Shown here piece by piece: positions 23,118-29,998 of a DNA stretch of 32,084 bases. A program made the translations under genes and the position numbers. Source of the stretch: an uncultured Flavobacteriales bacterium (GTDB lineage Bacteria; Bacteroidota; Bacteroidia; Flavobacteriales_E; Vicingaceae); the NCBI GenBank assembly GCA_913059105.1, contig CAJXRL010000003.1, forward strand, positions 1-32,084. Direction: 5' to 3'. The stretch's first letter is position 1, and each line of letters starts with the position of its first letter. Under the pieces are notes generated by a model, which saw only the letters and a program-made list of their open reading frames with translations, was not told the origin of the DNA and ran no database searches.

Positions 23118-23678
23118 ATGAAAGACGAAAAAAATTCAGTAGAAGAGCAAGAAGATAAGATTGAGAATACTTTGGAACAAGAAGAAGCTACATCAAATGA
23201 GGAGTCAAATCCTATAGAAGAATTAAGCGATACTGAGAAGAAAGATATTGAAATTCAAGAATTAAAGGACAAACACCTAAGGCTGTATTCAGAATTTGAT
23301 AACTTCAGAAGAAGAACGCAGAAGGAGAAATTAGAGCTTTATAAAACAGCTGGAGAAGATATTTTCAAAGCTTTATTACCTGTAATGGATGACTTTGAAC
23401 GTGCCAAAAAGTCAATGGAAGACAGCCAAGACTATGACAGTTTGAAAGTAGGTGTTGATTTGATTTTTAATAAGTTTTCAAACATTTTTAAGTCAAATGG
23501 ATTAGAGCCAATGGCAGATATTATTGGTAGCAATTTTGATAGCGAAATTCATGAAGCTATAACTCAAATACCTGCACCAAACGATGAGTTAAAAGGCAAA
23601 GTAGTTGATGTGGTAGAGCAAGGTTACACTTTGAAAGAAAAAGTGATCCGTTTTGCCAAAGTAGTTGTAGGAAAATAA
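23118..23678 (+). CDS. grpE: GrpE, nucleotide exchange factor of DnaK
   Basis: 186 aa from ATG 23118. Long acidic N-terminus (about 1-45), coiled-coil helix (ELKDKHLRLYSEFDNFRRRT, then KEKLELYKTAGEDIFKALLP) and a C-terminal beta domain with the family signature FDSEIHEAITQIPAPNDELKGKVVDVVEQGYTLKEKVIRFAKVVV. It promotes ADP release from DnaK. An in-frame ATG at 23055 would add 21 residues that do not resemble GrpE (MAINKRGKAFEKELWITK), so it is less likely. It is 9 nt upstream of dnaJ. No CIRCE element or other heat-shock operator was seen upstream. Confidence 0.93.
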   Translation: MKDEKNSVEEQEDKIENTLEQEEATSNEESNPIEELSDTEKKDIEIQELKDKHLRLYSEFDNFRRRTQKEKLELYKTAGEDIFKALLPVMDDFERAKKSMEDSQDYDSLKVGVDLIFNKFSNIFKSNGLEPMADIIGSNFDSEIHEAITQIPAPNDELKGKVVDVVEQGYTLKEKVIRFAKVVVGK

Positions 23679-23687
23679 AACCCAATC

Positions 23688-24848
23688 ATGTCTAAAAGAG
23701 ATTATTACGAAGTATTAGGTGTTGAAAAAAGCGCTACAGCTCAAGAAATAAAAAAGGCGTACAGAAAGCTTGCATTGAAATTCCATCCGGATAAGAACCC
23801 TGATAATAAGGAAGCGGAAGATAAATTCAAAGAAGCAGCTGAAGCATACGAAATTCTAAGCAACGACGAGAAAAAAGCCAAGTTTGACAGATTCGGTCAT
23901 GCAGGAATGGGCGGCGGCGGCTTCGGCGGTGGCGGTGGCGGTGGAATGAATATGGACGACATATTCTCGCAGTTTGGTGATATATTCGGTGGCGGCGGTG
24001 GCGGTGGCTTTAGCGGTTTTGGTGGCGGCGGTGGTCGTGGAGGCCGAAGAGTCAACCGAGGAAGTAATATTAGAGTAAAGGTTAAAATGACTTTAGCAGA
24101 TGTAGTCAACGGAGTTGAAAAGAAAATTAAAGTAAAAAAATTCATCAGTTGTAATCCTTGTTCCGGTTCAGGTGCTGAAGGTGGCTCTGGCGGATTTACT
24201 ACTTGCGATACATGCAAAGGTGCAGGGCAAGTGAACAGAATAACAAATACTTTTCTGGGCCAAATGCAAACAGCATCAACCTGCCCTACATGCGGTGGCG
24301 ATGGTAAAATAATTACCAATAAGTGTAATTCTTGTCATGGTGATGGAATTGTAAAAGACGATGATACAATAGAATTAAAAATTCCTGCAGGTGTGGAAGA
24401 TGGAATGCAACTTTCTGTTTCTGGAAAAGGAAATATGGGTGCAAGAAATGGCGTAGCTGGAGATTTAATTGTTGCAATTGAAGAAGAGGAACATGAAGAA
24501 TTAAAGAGAGATGGTAACAACATTTTATACGATTTATACATCCCATTTCCAGATGCAATTTTAGGTACAGACATTACCGTTCCAACCGTGAACGGAAAGG
24601 CTAAAATAAAAATTGAGCCAGGAACGCAAGGAGGAAAAGTCCTACGACTTCGGAATAAAGGCATTCCTGATGTGAACGGATACAGAACAGGGGACCAAAT
24701 GGTGAATGTAAATGTTTGGACTCCTCAAACACTTTCTAAAGAGGAGAAAGGAATAATAGAGAAATTAAAAGATTCAGAAAATTTTGTCCCAAGCCCAACC
24801 GCACAAGACAAAGGTTTCTTTGGCCGAATGAAAGATTACTTTAGTTAA
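23688..24848 (+). CDS. dnaJ: Chaperone DnaJ
   Basis: Class A J-protein, 386 aa, partner of DnaK. J domain 1-70 with the HPD motif (33-35), then a Gly/Phe region 74-120 with runs of up to seven Gly. Four zinc-finger repeats of the CxxCxGxG type are at C155, C173, C199 and C213, followed by the substrate-binding C-terminal domains (about 225-370) and the end FGRMKDYFS. Complete. It follows grpE by 9 nt and ends at a terminator. The Gly region is encoded by GGC/GGT repeats that stand out as a GC-rich island. Confidence 0.97.
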   Translation: MSKRDYYEVLGVEKSATAQEIKKAYRKLALKFHPDKNPDNKEAEDKFKEAAEAYEILSNDEKKAKFDRFGHAGMGGGGFGGGGGGGMNMDDIFSQFGDIFGGGGGGGFSGFGGGGGRGGRRVNRGSNIRVKVKMTLADVVNGVEKKIKVKKFISCNPCSGSGAEGGSGGFTTCDTCKGAGQVNRITNTFLGQMQTASTCPTCGGDGKIITNKCNSCHGDGIVKDDDTIELKIPAGVEDGMQLSVSGKGNMGARNGVAGDLIVAIEEEEHEELKRDGNNILYDLYIPFPDAILGTDITVPTVNGKAKIKIEPGTQGGKVLRLRNKGIPDVNGYRTGDQMVNVNVWTPQTLSKEEKGIIEKLKDSENFVPSPTAQDKGFFGRMKDYFS

Positions 24849-24864
24849 GGAAATTTAAATCCTT

Positions 24865-24910
24865 AAAAAACCTTGTTAGTTCTATTAATATAGAATAGCA
24901 AGGTTTTTTT
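24865..24910. terminator. Bidirectional terminator between dnaJ and the YkgJ-like gene
   Basis: A run of A, then CCTTG TTA G TTCTAT, loop TAAT, ATAGAA TAG CAAGG, then seven T: about 14 bp of stem with one bulged G and A/T tracts on both flanks, so it can act on either strand. The last T residues (24909-24910) are part of the stop codon of the convergent minus-strand gene. Confidence 0.88.
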
Positions 24911-25403
24911 ATGTCTTAGAACTCTTTAACATATTAGAAACTACATGTGCAACAGCGGGACACAATCGAGTATTTTTAGCAGTTATATCTAGAATTTGAT
25001 GCATTCTTTTACGATTTGTATGTGGAAATTCTCTGCAGGCTTTTGGTCTAGAGTCATACGCCATGCATTTGTTATCCTCTAACAAAAATGGGCAAGGCGA
25101 TAATTTTAATACTTGATCTCCGTCTTCGTCTGTTTTTAAATATTCATCAAAAAATTTGGCAGGCTTTATTCTAAAATGAGCCGCCATACGTTCCACATCT
25201 TTATCATAAAAAATTGGCGAAGTTGTTTTACAGCAATTGGCGCAGTCTAAACAATCAATTTTTTCAAAAGCTTTATCATGTAATTCATGGAAAATGTCGT
25301 CTAAATTCTTGGGTGGTCGTTTTGCGATCTTGCCAAAAAATTTATTCACTTCCTTTCTATTAGCCTTTGCTTCGTCTATTTTTTGCTTTAATTCAGGTTT
25401 CAT
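24909..25403 (-). CDS. YkgJ-family cysteine-cluster protein
   Basis: A 164-aa soluble protein with the YkgJ/Fli(B)-type metal-binding pattern: CLDCANCC (C51, C54, C57, C58), CPF (C104), C113, CREFP (C123) and C148. The family is thought to bind zinc or an iron-sulfur cluster; the biochemical role is unknown. The N-terminus is a Lys-rich helix (KPELKQKIDEAKANRKEVNK). There is no signal peptide. It lies 123 nt after mnmD on the same strand and converges on dnaJ. Confidence 0.85.
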   Translation of the reverse strand: MKPELKQKIDEAKANRKEVNKFFGKIAKRPPKNLDDIFHELHDKAFEKIDCLDCANCCKTTSPIFYDKDVERMAAHFRIKPAKFFDEYLKTDEDGDQVLKLSPCPFLLEDNKCMAYDSRPKACREFPHTNRKRMHQILDITAKNTRLCPAVAHVVSNMLKSSKT

Positions 25404-25526
25404 TTTATTTAGAGTTTAGCAGTTAGCGATTAGGATGCTTTACTTAACCTAATCTTCATACATTTCCTGCTTAATACTTTTTGCCACACAATCGTCTGTC
25501 ACACGTACCGTTTTTTTCGCTCAGTT

Positions 25527-26192
25527 TCAAATCTTCCAAGCCCTGCACATTTCTCGCTTTCCCCCTTCAGGTCCTTTTAGCTTTTCAACAGTAAAACCAA
25601 CTGCTTGCAATCTACGTCGAATTACTCCTTTCACGCAATAAGTTACTAAACTACCTCCGTGTTTCAATGAATCGAACATTTTTATAAATATCTCCTCTGA
25701 CCACATTTCCCCTTGCTTTTCAGGGGCAAATGCATCAAAATAAATAACATCGAATTGTTCTGTTTTCAATACTAACTCATTTAACTTTGTTTGATATTTA
25801 GTGAGTTTAAAGTTCGGCATAAGTTGAGCTGGCTTTTCCCAAGGAGCAGAATGGATTTTACGAAACAAGCCTTCTTCAATAGAAAGTAGTTCCGAAAAAT
25901 TAATAAAACTAAGTTCCTCCTCTATTATTGGAAAAGCCTCAACAGCGTGGTAATTGACAATCAGTTCATGTTCTTGCGCTGCTTTGATGGTGGTCATCAC
26001 GTTTAATCCTGTGCCCATGCCAACTTCAAATACGGCAATTTCGTTCACCCCGGATTTAGATAACAATCCATTTTTAATAAAAATGTGATTAGATTCCACT
26101 ATTGCCCCATGTTTTGAATGGTAATGCTCATCCATTTCTTCCAAATAAATAGAAGTTGAACCATCTGCTGTTTTAATAAATTGTCGTTTCAC
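25527..26192 (-). CDS. mnmD: tRNA 5-methylaminomethyl-2-thiouridine methyltransferase MnmD (stand-alone)
   Basis: A 221-aa SAM-dependent methyltransferase. The SAM loop FEVGMGTGLNV (55-65) and the catalytic-region motif DVIYFDAFAPEKQGEMW (148-164) match the MnmC2 half of MnmC, and the C-terminus GPEGGKREMCRAW is typical. It converts nm5s2U to mnm5s2U at tRNA position 34. In E. coli this domain is fused to an FAD oxidase (MnmC1); here it stands alone, as in other bacteria that lack the oxidase half. Divergent from the thioredoxin-fold gene, with 98 nt between starts. Confidence 0.9.
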   Translation of the reverse strand: MKRQFIKTADGSTSIYLEEMDEHYHSKHGAIVESNHIFIKNGLLSKSGVNEIAVFEVGMGTGLNVMTTIKAAQEHELIVNYHAVEAFPIIEEELSFINFSELLSIEEGLFRKIHSAPWEKPAQLMPNFKLTKYQTKLNELVLKTEQFDVIYFDAFAPEKQGEMWSEEIFIKMFDSLKHGGSLVTYCVKGVIRRRLQAVGFTVEKLKGPEGGKREMCRAWKI

Positions 26193-26212
26193 AAGTAGGT
26201 ATATATATTTTA

Positions 26213-26220
26213 CAAAAATA
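26213..26220 (-). promoter_or_regulatory. Candidate -7 box for mnmD
   Basis: The minus strand reads TATTTTTG (26220-26213), a full TAnnTTTG match 20 nt upstream of the mnmD ATG. No TTG is visible at the right distance for a -33 element, so support is partial. Confidence 0.3.
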
Positions 26221-26268
26221 GCCTTTCAGTCTGTCGTATTTGTTACCCACTATCTCAAAATTCAGGCT

Positions 26269-26276
26269 TAAATTTG
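26269..26276 (+). promoter_or_regulatory. Candidate -7 box for the thioredoxin-fold gene
   Basis: TAAATTTG, a full TAnnTTTG match, 14 nt upstream of ATG 26291. A TTTG lies at 26239-26242, but the 26-nt spacing is longer than usual. Confidence 0.35.
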
Positions 26277-26290
26277 CACAAAATTATCTC

Positions 26291-26911
26291 ATGGAAACTC
26301 AAACCAAGTCAATCATCACAAAGGAAGTGCTCAATAATGCAATGAGCTATGACACCTATATGAATTTGCTTCAAGATTTATTAGCTGAGGATAAAACCAC
26401 TGGAGGTAATCAGAGTGAAGCGATGGTAGGTTATGGCAAAATGAATGTTCAGCGGATGAAACGTTTGAACAAAACGATCCAATTGCAACAAGAGCTTCAA
26501 GATGTTTTAAAAAAACTAACTCGAGAAATGACATTTTTGGTTATTACTGAAGGGTGGTGTGGCGATGCTGCTCAAAACATTCCTGTGCTTAATAAACTTC
26601 TAGAACACACCAACAATATAGATCTAAAACTAGTTTTAAGAGATGAAAATTTAGCACTCATGGATGCTTTCTTAACCAATGGAGGACGTTCTATTCCTAA
26701 ATTAATTGCCTTGGATTCTTCTACTTTAGAAATAATTGGCACATGGGGCCCTCGGCCAGAAACAGCACAATTTATGGTTACGGAATTCAAAAAACTAGAA
26801 AATGGAGACTACAGTGAATTTGTAAAGGAGGTACAATTGTGGTATGCAAGGGACAAAACCATTGCCATACAAAATGAACTGATTGGCTTACTTAAATCTT
26901 GGAATTTGTAA
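26291..26911 (+). CDS. Thioredoxin-fold protein with a single active-site Cys
   Basis: A 206-aa cytoplasmic protein. After a helical N-terminal part (about 1-75) comes a thioredoxin-like core: FLVITEGWCGDAAQNIPVLN (residues 82-101) and cis-Pro136 in GGRSIPKLIALD. The active site reads C90-G-D-A93, so the second Cys of a CxxC site is missing. It belongs to a thioredoxin-like family common in Bacteroidota that has one Cys here; I infer it is not a classical disulfide reductase. ATG 26291 is chosen over a TTG at 26240. No partner gene is evident nearby. Confidence 0.85.
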   Translation: METQTKSIITKEVLNNAMSYDTYMNLLQDLLAEDKTTGGNQSEAMVGYGKMNVQRMKRLNKTIQLQQELQDVLKKLTREMTFLVITEGWCGDAAQNIPVLNKLLEHTNNIDLKLVLRDENLALMDAFLTNGGRSIPKLIALDSSTLEIIGTWGPRPETAQFMVTEFKKLENGDYSEFVKEVQLWYARDKTIAIQNELIGLLKSWNL

Positions 26912-26945
26912 AGCAATAATCTAAGTTTTCCTCGTTTGGTAGGTA

Positions 26946-26953
26946 TATATTTG
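26946..26953 (+). promoter_or_regulatory. Candidate -7 box for the beta-helix lipoprotein gene
   Basis: TATATTTG, a full TAnnTTTG match ending only 5 nt before ATG 26959. If used, the transcript would be leaderless or nearly so. No -33 TTG is seen at about 19 nt. Confidence 0.3.
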
Positions 26954-26958
26954 CATTT

Positions 26959-28428
26959 ATGAAATTTGCCCGAATTATTCTTTTAATACTTGTTGTTAGT
27001 GTTATTTTCTCATGCAGACGAGATGATGATTTTATTGAAGATAATAGCGCCAAACTTGAATTCTCAACTGATTCAATTTCATTTGACACGGTATTTACTA
27101 CTATTGGTTCAGTCACCAAAAATTTCAGAATCTACAATCCGCATAAGAAAACCATTAAAATAAGCTCTATCCGTCTGAATGGTGGAACAAACTCATCTTT
27201 TCGAATCAATATTGATGGCCTTTCCGGAAATAACATTCAGGATCTTGAAATTCCTGCAGAAGATAGTTTATTCGCCTTTATAGAAGTAACAGTTAACCCA
27301 GGCAATGCTCTAAATCCTTTTGTTATAGAGGATTATATAGAGTTCAATACCAACGGCAATCAACAGCGTGTTGTATTAACAGCATGGGGACAAAATGCCA
27401 TTTATTACACCCCAACATCATTTAACCGTGGCTTACCTGATTTTACTTGTTTAACAGGACCTTGTAGTGACGCTGTACCGCCTGTGGATGTAACTTGGAC
27501 AGATAGTTTGCCAATTGTAGTTTATGGTTTTATTGCTATCGATACATTGGATAAGCTCACAATTGAAGCAGGTACTAAAATCCATTTTCACAATGGTGGC
27601 GGAATGTGGGTATACCGTGGTGGCTCTTTAACAGTGCGTGGAACAAAACAAAAGCCCGTTATTTTCAGAGGAGATAGACTAGAACCCGGATATGAAGACC
27701 TACCAGGACAATGGGATCGGATTTGGATTAATGAAGGTGCCTTCAATGATATTAACTTTGCAGTCATACAGAATGCCTTTGTTGGAATTCAAGCAGAAGC
27801 TTTATTCTTAAATGGCAACCCGGCGGAGTTAGGTAATCTCAACTTGAAGAATACAATTATTAAAAATTGCTCTGGCATAGGCATTCTTTCAGCCTATTTT
27901 AATTTAGCAGCTGAAAATACAGTTATATCAAACTGTGGAGAATACAATGCTGTGCTACAAGCATTGGGGAATTGGAGGTTCGATCATTGCACATTTGCAA
28001 ATTACGCAAGTGGAACTGGCAGAGAAACACCTTCCGTATTCATAAAGAATAACTATACAGTTGGCGCTTCTATATTTGTAGATACTCCTAATGTAGCCAT
28101 CCGGAATTCCATTATATATGGCACTATCGATTCTGAATTTAATATCGAAGTAATTAACAACGGTAGTTCAAATGTTACGGTATTGAATTCTATCTTGAAA
28201 ACAGATGAAAATACCTCCAATGCTAATAAATATCAAAACATATTAAAAAACCCTATTGACGAAATTTTTAATGATGCAGAAGATGGAGACTTTGAATTGT
28301 ATGACAATTCGAAAGCTAGGAATATAGGAAACATAACAATTGGCAACAGTATCCCCCGAGATTTGAATGGAAATGATAGACCGTCTTCAGACGGATTACC
28401 CGATGCCGGAGCCTACGAATTTCAATAG
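26959..28428 (+). CDS. Lipoprotein with right-handed beta-helix fold, probably surface exposed
   Basis: A 489-aa predicted lipoprotein of unknown function. Lipobox VIFSC with Cys19 after a hydrophobic signal segment; the mature start is CRRDDDFIE, whose acidic cluster resembles the export signal that sends Bacteroidota lipoproteins to the cell surface. An Ig-like, ASPM/HYDIN-like domain (about 34-125, FDTVFTTIGSVTKNFRIYNP) precedes parallel beta-helix repeats (about 215-440) with phrases such as NLNLKNTIIKNCSGIGILSA and NVAIRNSIIYGT. It ends with PDAGAYEFQ, a common end of this protein type. Convergent with the acyl-CoA reductase gene, with 4 bp between stop codons. Confidence 0.85.
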   Translation: MKFARIILLILVVSVIFSCRRDDDFIEDNSAKLEFSTDSISFDTVFTTIGSVTKNFRIYNPHKKTIKISSIRLNGGTNSSFRINIDGLSGNNIQDLEIPAEDSLFAFIEVTVNPGNALNPFVIEDYIEFNTNGNQQRVVLTAWGQNAIYYTPTSFNRGLPDFTCLTGPCSDAVPPVDVTWTDSLPIVVYGFIAIDTLDKLTIEAGTKIHFHNGGGMWVYRGGSLTVRGTKQKPVIFRGDRLEPGYEDLPGQWDRIWINEGAFNDINFAVIQNAFVGIQAEALFLNGNPAELGNLNLKNTIIKNCSGIGILSAYFNLAAENTVISNCGEYNAVLQALGNWRFDHCTFANYASGTGRETPSVFIKNNYTVGASIFVDTPNVAIRNSIIYGTIDSEFNIEVINNGSSNVTVLNSILKTDENTSNANKYQNILKNPIDEIFNDAEDGDFELYDNSKARNIGNITIGNSIPRDLNGNDRPSSDGLPDAGAYEFQ

Positions 28429-28432
28429 ACAA

Positions 28433-29488
28433 TTAATTCAATAGAAATTCAATGGTATCTATTCCATCAGCATAATCCCATAATTCAGGAGATTGCGCTT
28501 TACCAAATGAAACTCTTTGAGGCAAATCTTCATTAGAAACGACGCATTGAAGCTCATCTTTTAGATTTTCAATGACTCTTTTAACGTCTTCCATATTATC
28601 GTAAAACTCATAAAACAATACTCCTACCGGAGAATGAATTCCTTCGTCCTCTTTCATCAGCAGAAAACCGTTTTCAATTAATTCTGCTTGACTCAATAAA
28701 TAAACAGCTTTATTGTAGTCATAGTTATTTGCGTACTTGTTATGATTTCCTATTTCTTGATAATGGAATAGTGCTTTAAAAACGATATCTAAATCATAGC
28801 CTTTTGGTAAATATAGCTTTGTTACATTTCTGCATCCCAAACCAAAATGTCGAAATATATCGTGACTCAATCCAAGTAAGTCATCTTCGCTTTCTTCCCC
28901 TCTTAGAACCGCAACTGACGTCCTGTTTTTTCTAATAATTCGTTTTTTGTCTTTAAAGTAATAATCAAAATAACGAGCAGAATTGTCGCTTCCTGTTGCA
29001 ATTAAGCCGTCAACATCTTTCAATTGTTCTACTATTTGTACTTGATCGGCGTTTGGAATTATTTTTTTAATAACCTTCAAAACTAGCAGCATCAAACTCC
29101 TATCTTTTGAAGAAAGCTTTGCATGTAATATATTCCCACTAATTATGACACAAAGTGCGTCATGCAAACCAACCAAAGGTAAATTGCCAGCCATAATCAC
29201 CCCTACTTTATGATTTTTATTCGTTTCCAAATTGTAATTAACCAACCACTGCTCGACTTTATTCTTCTCTAAAGAGTTCGCCCAAGCCGCATAGACTGCC
29301 ATTACAGAATCTTTTGTAAACCATCCATTTTCTCGGTAAGCCGTTTCAATAAATTTAGAAGCCATGATAATCTCTTGCTCAAGAATCTTGTTTTCAAACA
29401 GATAAGCACTGTCATTGTTATAATTCAAACTCTCCTTAAAGAATTGACCTAACGCTATAAGAGTTGATTTTTTAGTCTCTGAATTCAT
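28433..29488 (-). CDS. Acyl-CoA reductase, LuxC-like
   Basis: A 351-aa protein of the aldehyde-dehydrogenase-like LuxC superfamily, which reduces activated acyl groups with NADPH. Visible: VGVIMAGNLPLVGLHD (95-110, nucleotide-binding region), ATGSDNSARYFDYYF (164-178) and the catalytic Cys219 in GLGCRNVTKLYLP. It is shorter than luminescence LuxC and has no luxD or luxE next to it, so bioluminescence is not implied. It is divergent from a dicluster ferredoxin gene, a pairing I know from other Bacteroidota. The true substrate is unknown. Confidence 0.85.
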   Translation of the reverse strand: MNSETKKSTLIALGQFFKESLNYNNDSAYLFENKILEQEIIMASKFIETAYRENGWFTKDSVMAVYAAWANSLEKNKVEQWLVNYNLETNKNHKVGVIMAGNLPLVGLHDALCVIISGNILHAKLSSKDRSLMLLVLKVIKKIIPNADQVQIVEQLKDVDGLIATGSDNSARYFDYYFKDKKRIIRKNRTSVAVLRGEESEDDLLGLSHDIFRHFGLGCRNVTKLYLPKGYDLDIVFKALFHYQEIGNHNKYANNYDYNKAVYLLSQAELIENGFLLMKEDEGIHSPVGVLFYEFYDNMEDVKRVIENLKDELQCVVSNEDLPQRVSFGKAQSPELWDYADGIDTIEFLLN

Positions 29489-29510
29489 GTCTATTTTATA
29501 CTTAAAACGT

Positions 29511-29518
29511 TAATTTTG
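29511..29518 (+). promoter_or_regulatory. Candidate -7 box for the ferredoxin gene
   Basis: TAATTTTG, a full TAnnTTTG match 70 nt upstream of the ferredoxin ATG. No -33 element is visible at the usual distance, so confidence is low. Confidence 0.28.
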
Positions 29519-29560
29519 CATCCTAATTTGAACCAATTGAATTGCTCATTGGTTTTGATA

Positions 29561-29589
29561 CAAAATTACAAACATAAACTAGACCTCAA
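29561..29589 (-). promoter_or_regulatory. Candidate promoter of the acyl-CoA reductase gene
   Basis: The minus strand reads TTG (29589-29587), 18 nt, then TAATTTTG (29568-29561). The TTG touches the first base of the divergent ferredoxin start codon. A second -7-like box, TATGTTTG, lies at 29576-29569. The leader would be about 70 nt. Confidence 0.4.
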
Positions 29590-29936
29590 TGGCAATTATT
29601 ATAACAGACGAATGTATTAACTGTGGAGCTTGTGAGCCAGAATGTCCTAACAATGCCATTTATGAAGGCGGTGAAGAATGGAGATTTTCAGATGGAACAG
29701 GAATATCAGATGATTTCAAAACATCAAAGGGTGACGTAATAGGTGCCGACGTCGAAAACGAACCTGTTAGCCTCGATTATTACTACATAGTGCCTGATAA
29801 ATGCACGGAGTGCGTAGGGTTTCACGATGAGCCACAATGCGCTGCTGTATGTCCTGTAGATTGTTGTGTTGATGATCCAGACGTAAGAGAGACTAAAGAA
29901 GAATTATTATCTAAAAAAGAAGCACTTCACATTTAG
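29589..29936 (+). CDS. 2[4Fe-4S] dicluster ferredoxin
   Basis: A 115-aa electron carrier. First cluster motif CINCGACEPECP (C9, C12, C15, C19); second motif CTECVGFHDEPQCAAVCP (C72, C75, C84, C88) with an eight-residue insertion between the second and third Cys, as in the Alvin-type ferredoxins, which have unusually low and separated redox potentials. About 50 residues with acidic patches separate the two motifs, longer than in clostridial ferredoxins. Starts MAIIITDECI. Divergent from the acyl-CoA reductase, with 100 nt between starts. Confidence 0.93.
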   Translation: MAIIITDECINCGACEPECPNNAIYEGGEEWRFSDGTGISDDFKTSKGDVIGADVENEPVSLDYYYIVPDKCTECVGFHDEPQCAAVCPVDCCVDDPDVRETKEELLSKKEALHI

Positions 29937-29998
29937 TGTGGTTACTTTATACGATTTCGGTGCAATTGTTGTTTTATATACGCTAACATTCTAAATTT

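Noticed and set aside
23897..24319. 140-aa Pro-rich open frame on the minus strand inside dnaJ
   Set aside because: It is the antisense of the GGC/GGT Gly tract; the forward frame encodes an intact DnaJ.
25404..25526. Small RNA or repeat between mnmD and the YkgJ-like gene
   Set aside because: Short TTAG-containing words recur near 25415-25435, but no hairpin, open frame or promoter is evident.
26240..26290. TTG-initiated extension of the thioredoxin-fold gene
   Set aside because: It overlaps the putative -7 box, and the ATG at 26291 gives a plausible start.
28433..29488. Bioluminescence (lux) locus
   Set aside because: Only a short LuxC-like reductase is present; no luxA, luxB, luxD or luxE homologue lies nearby.
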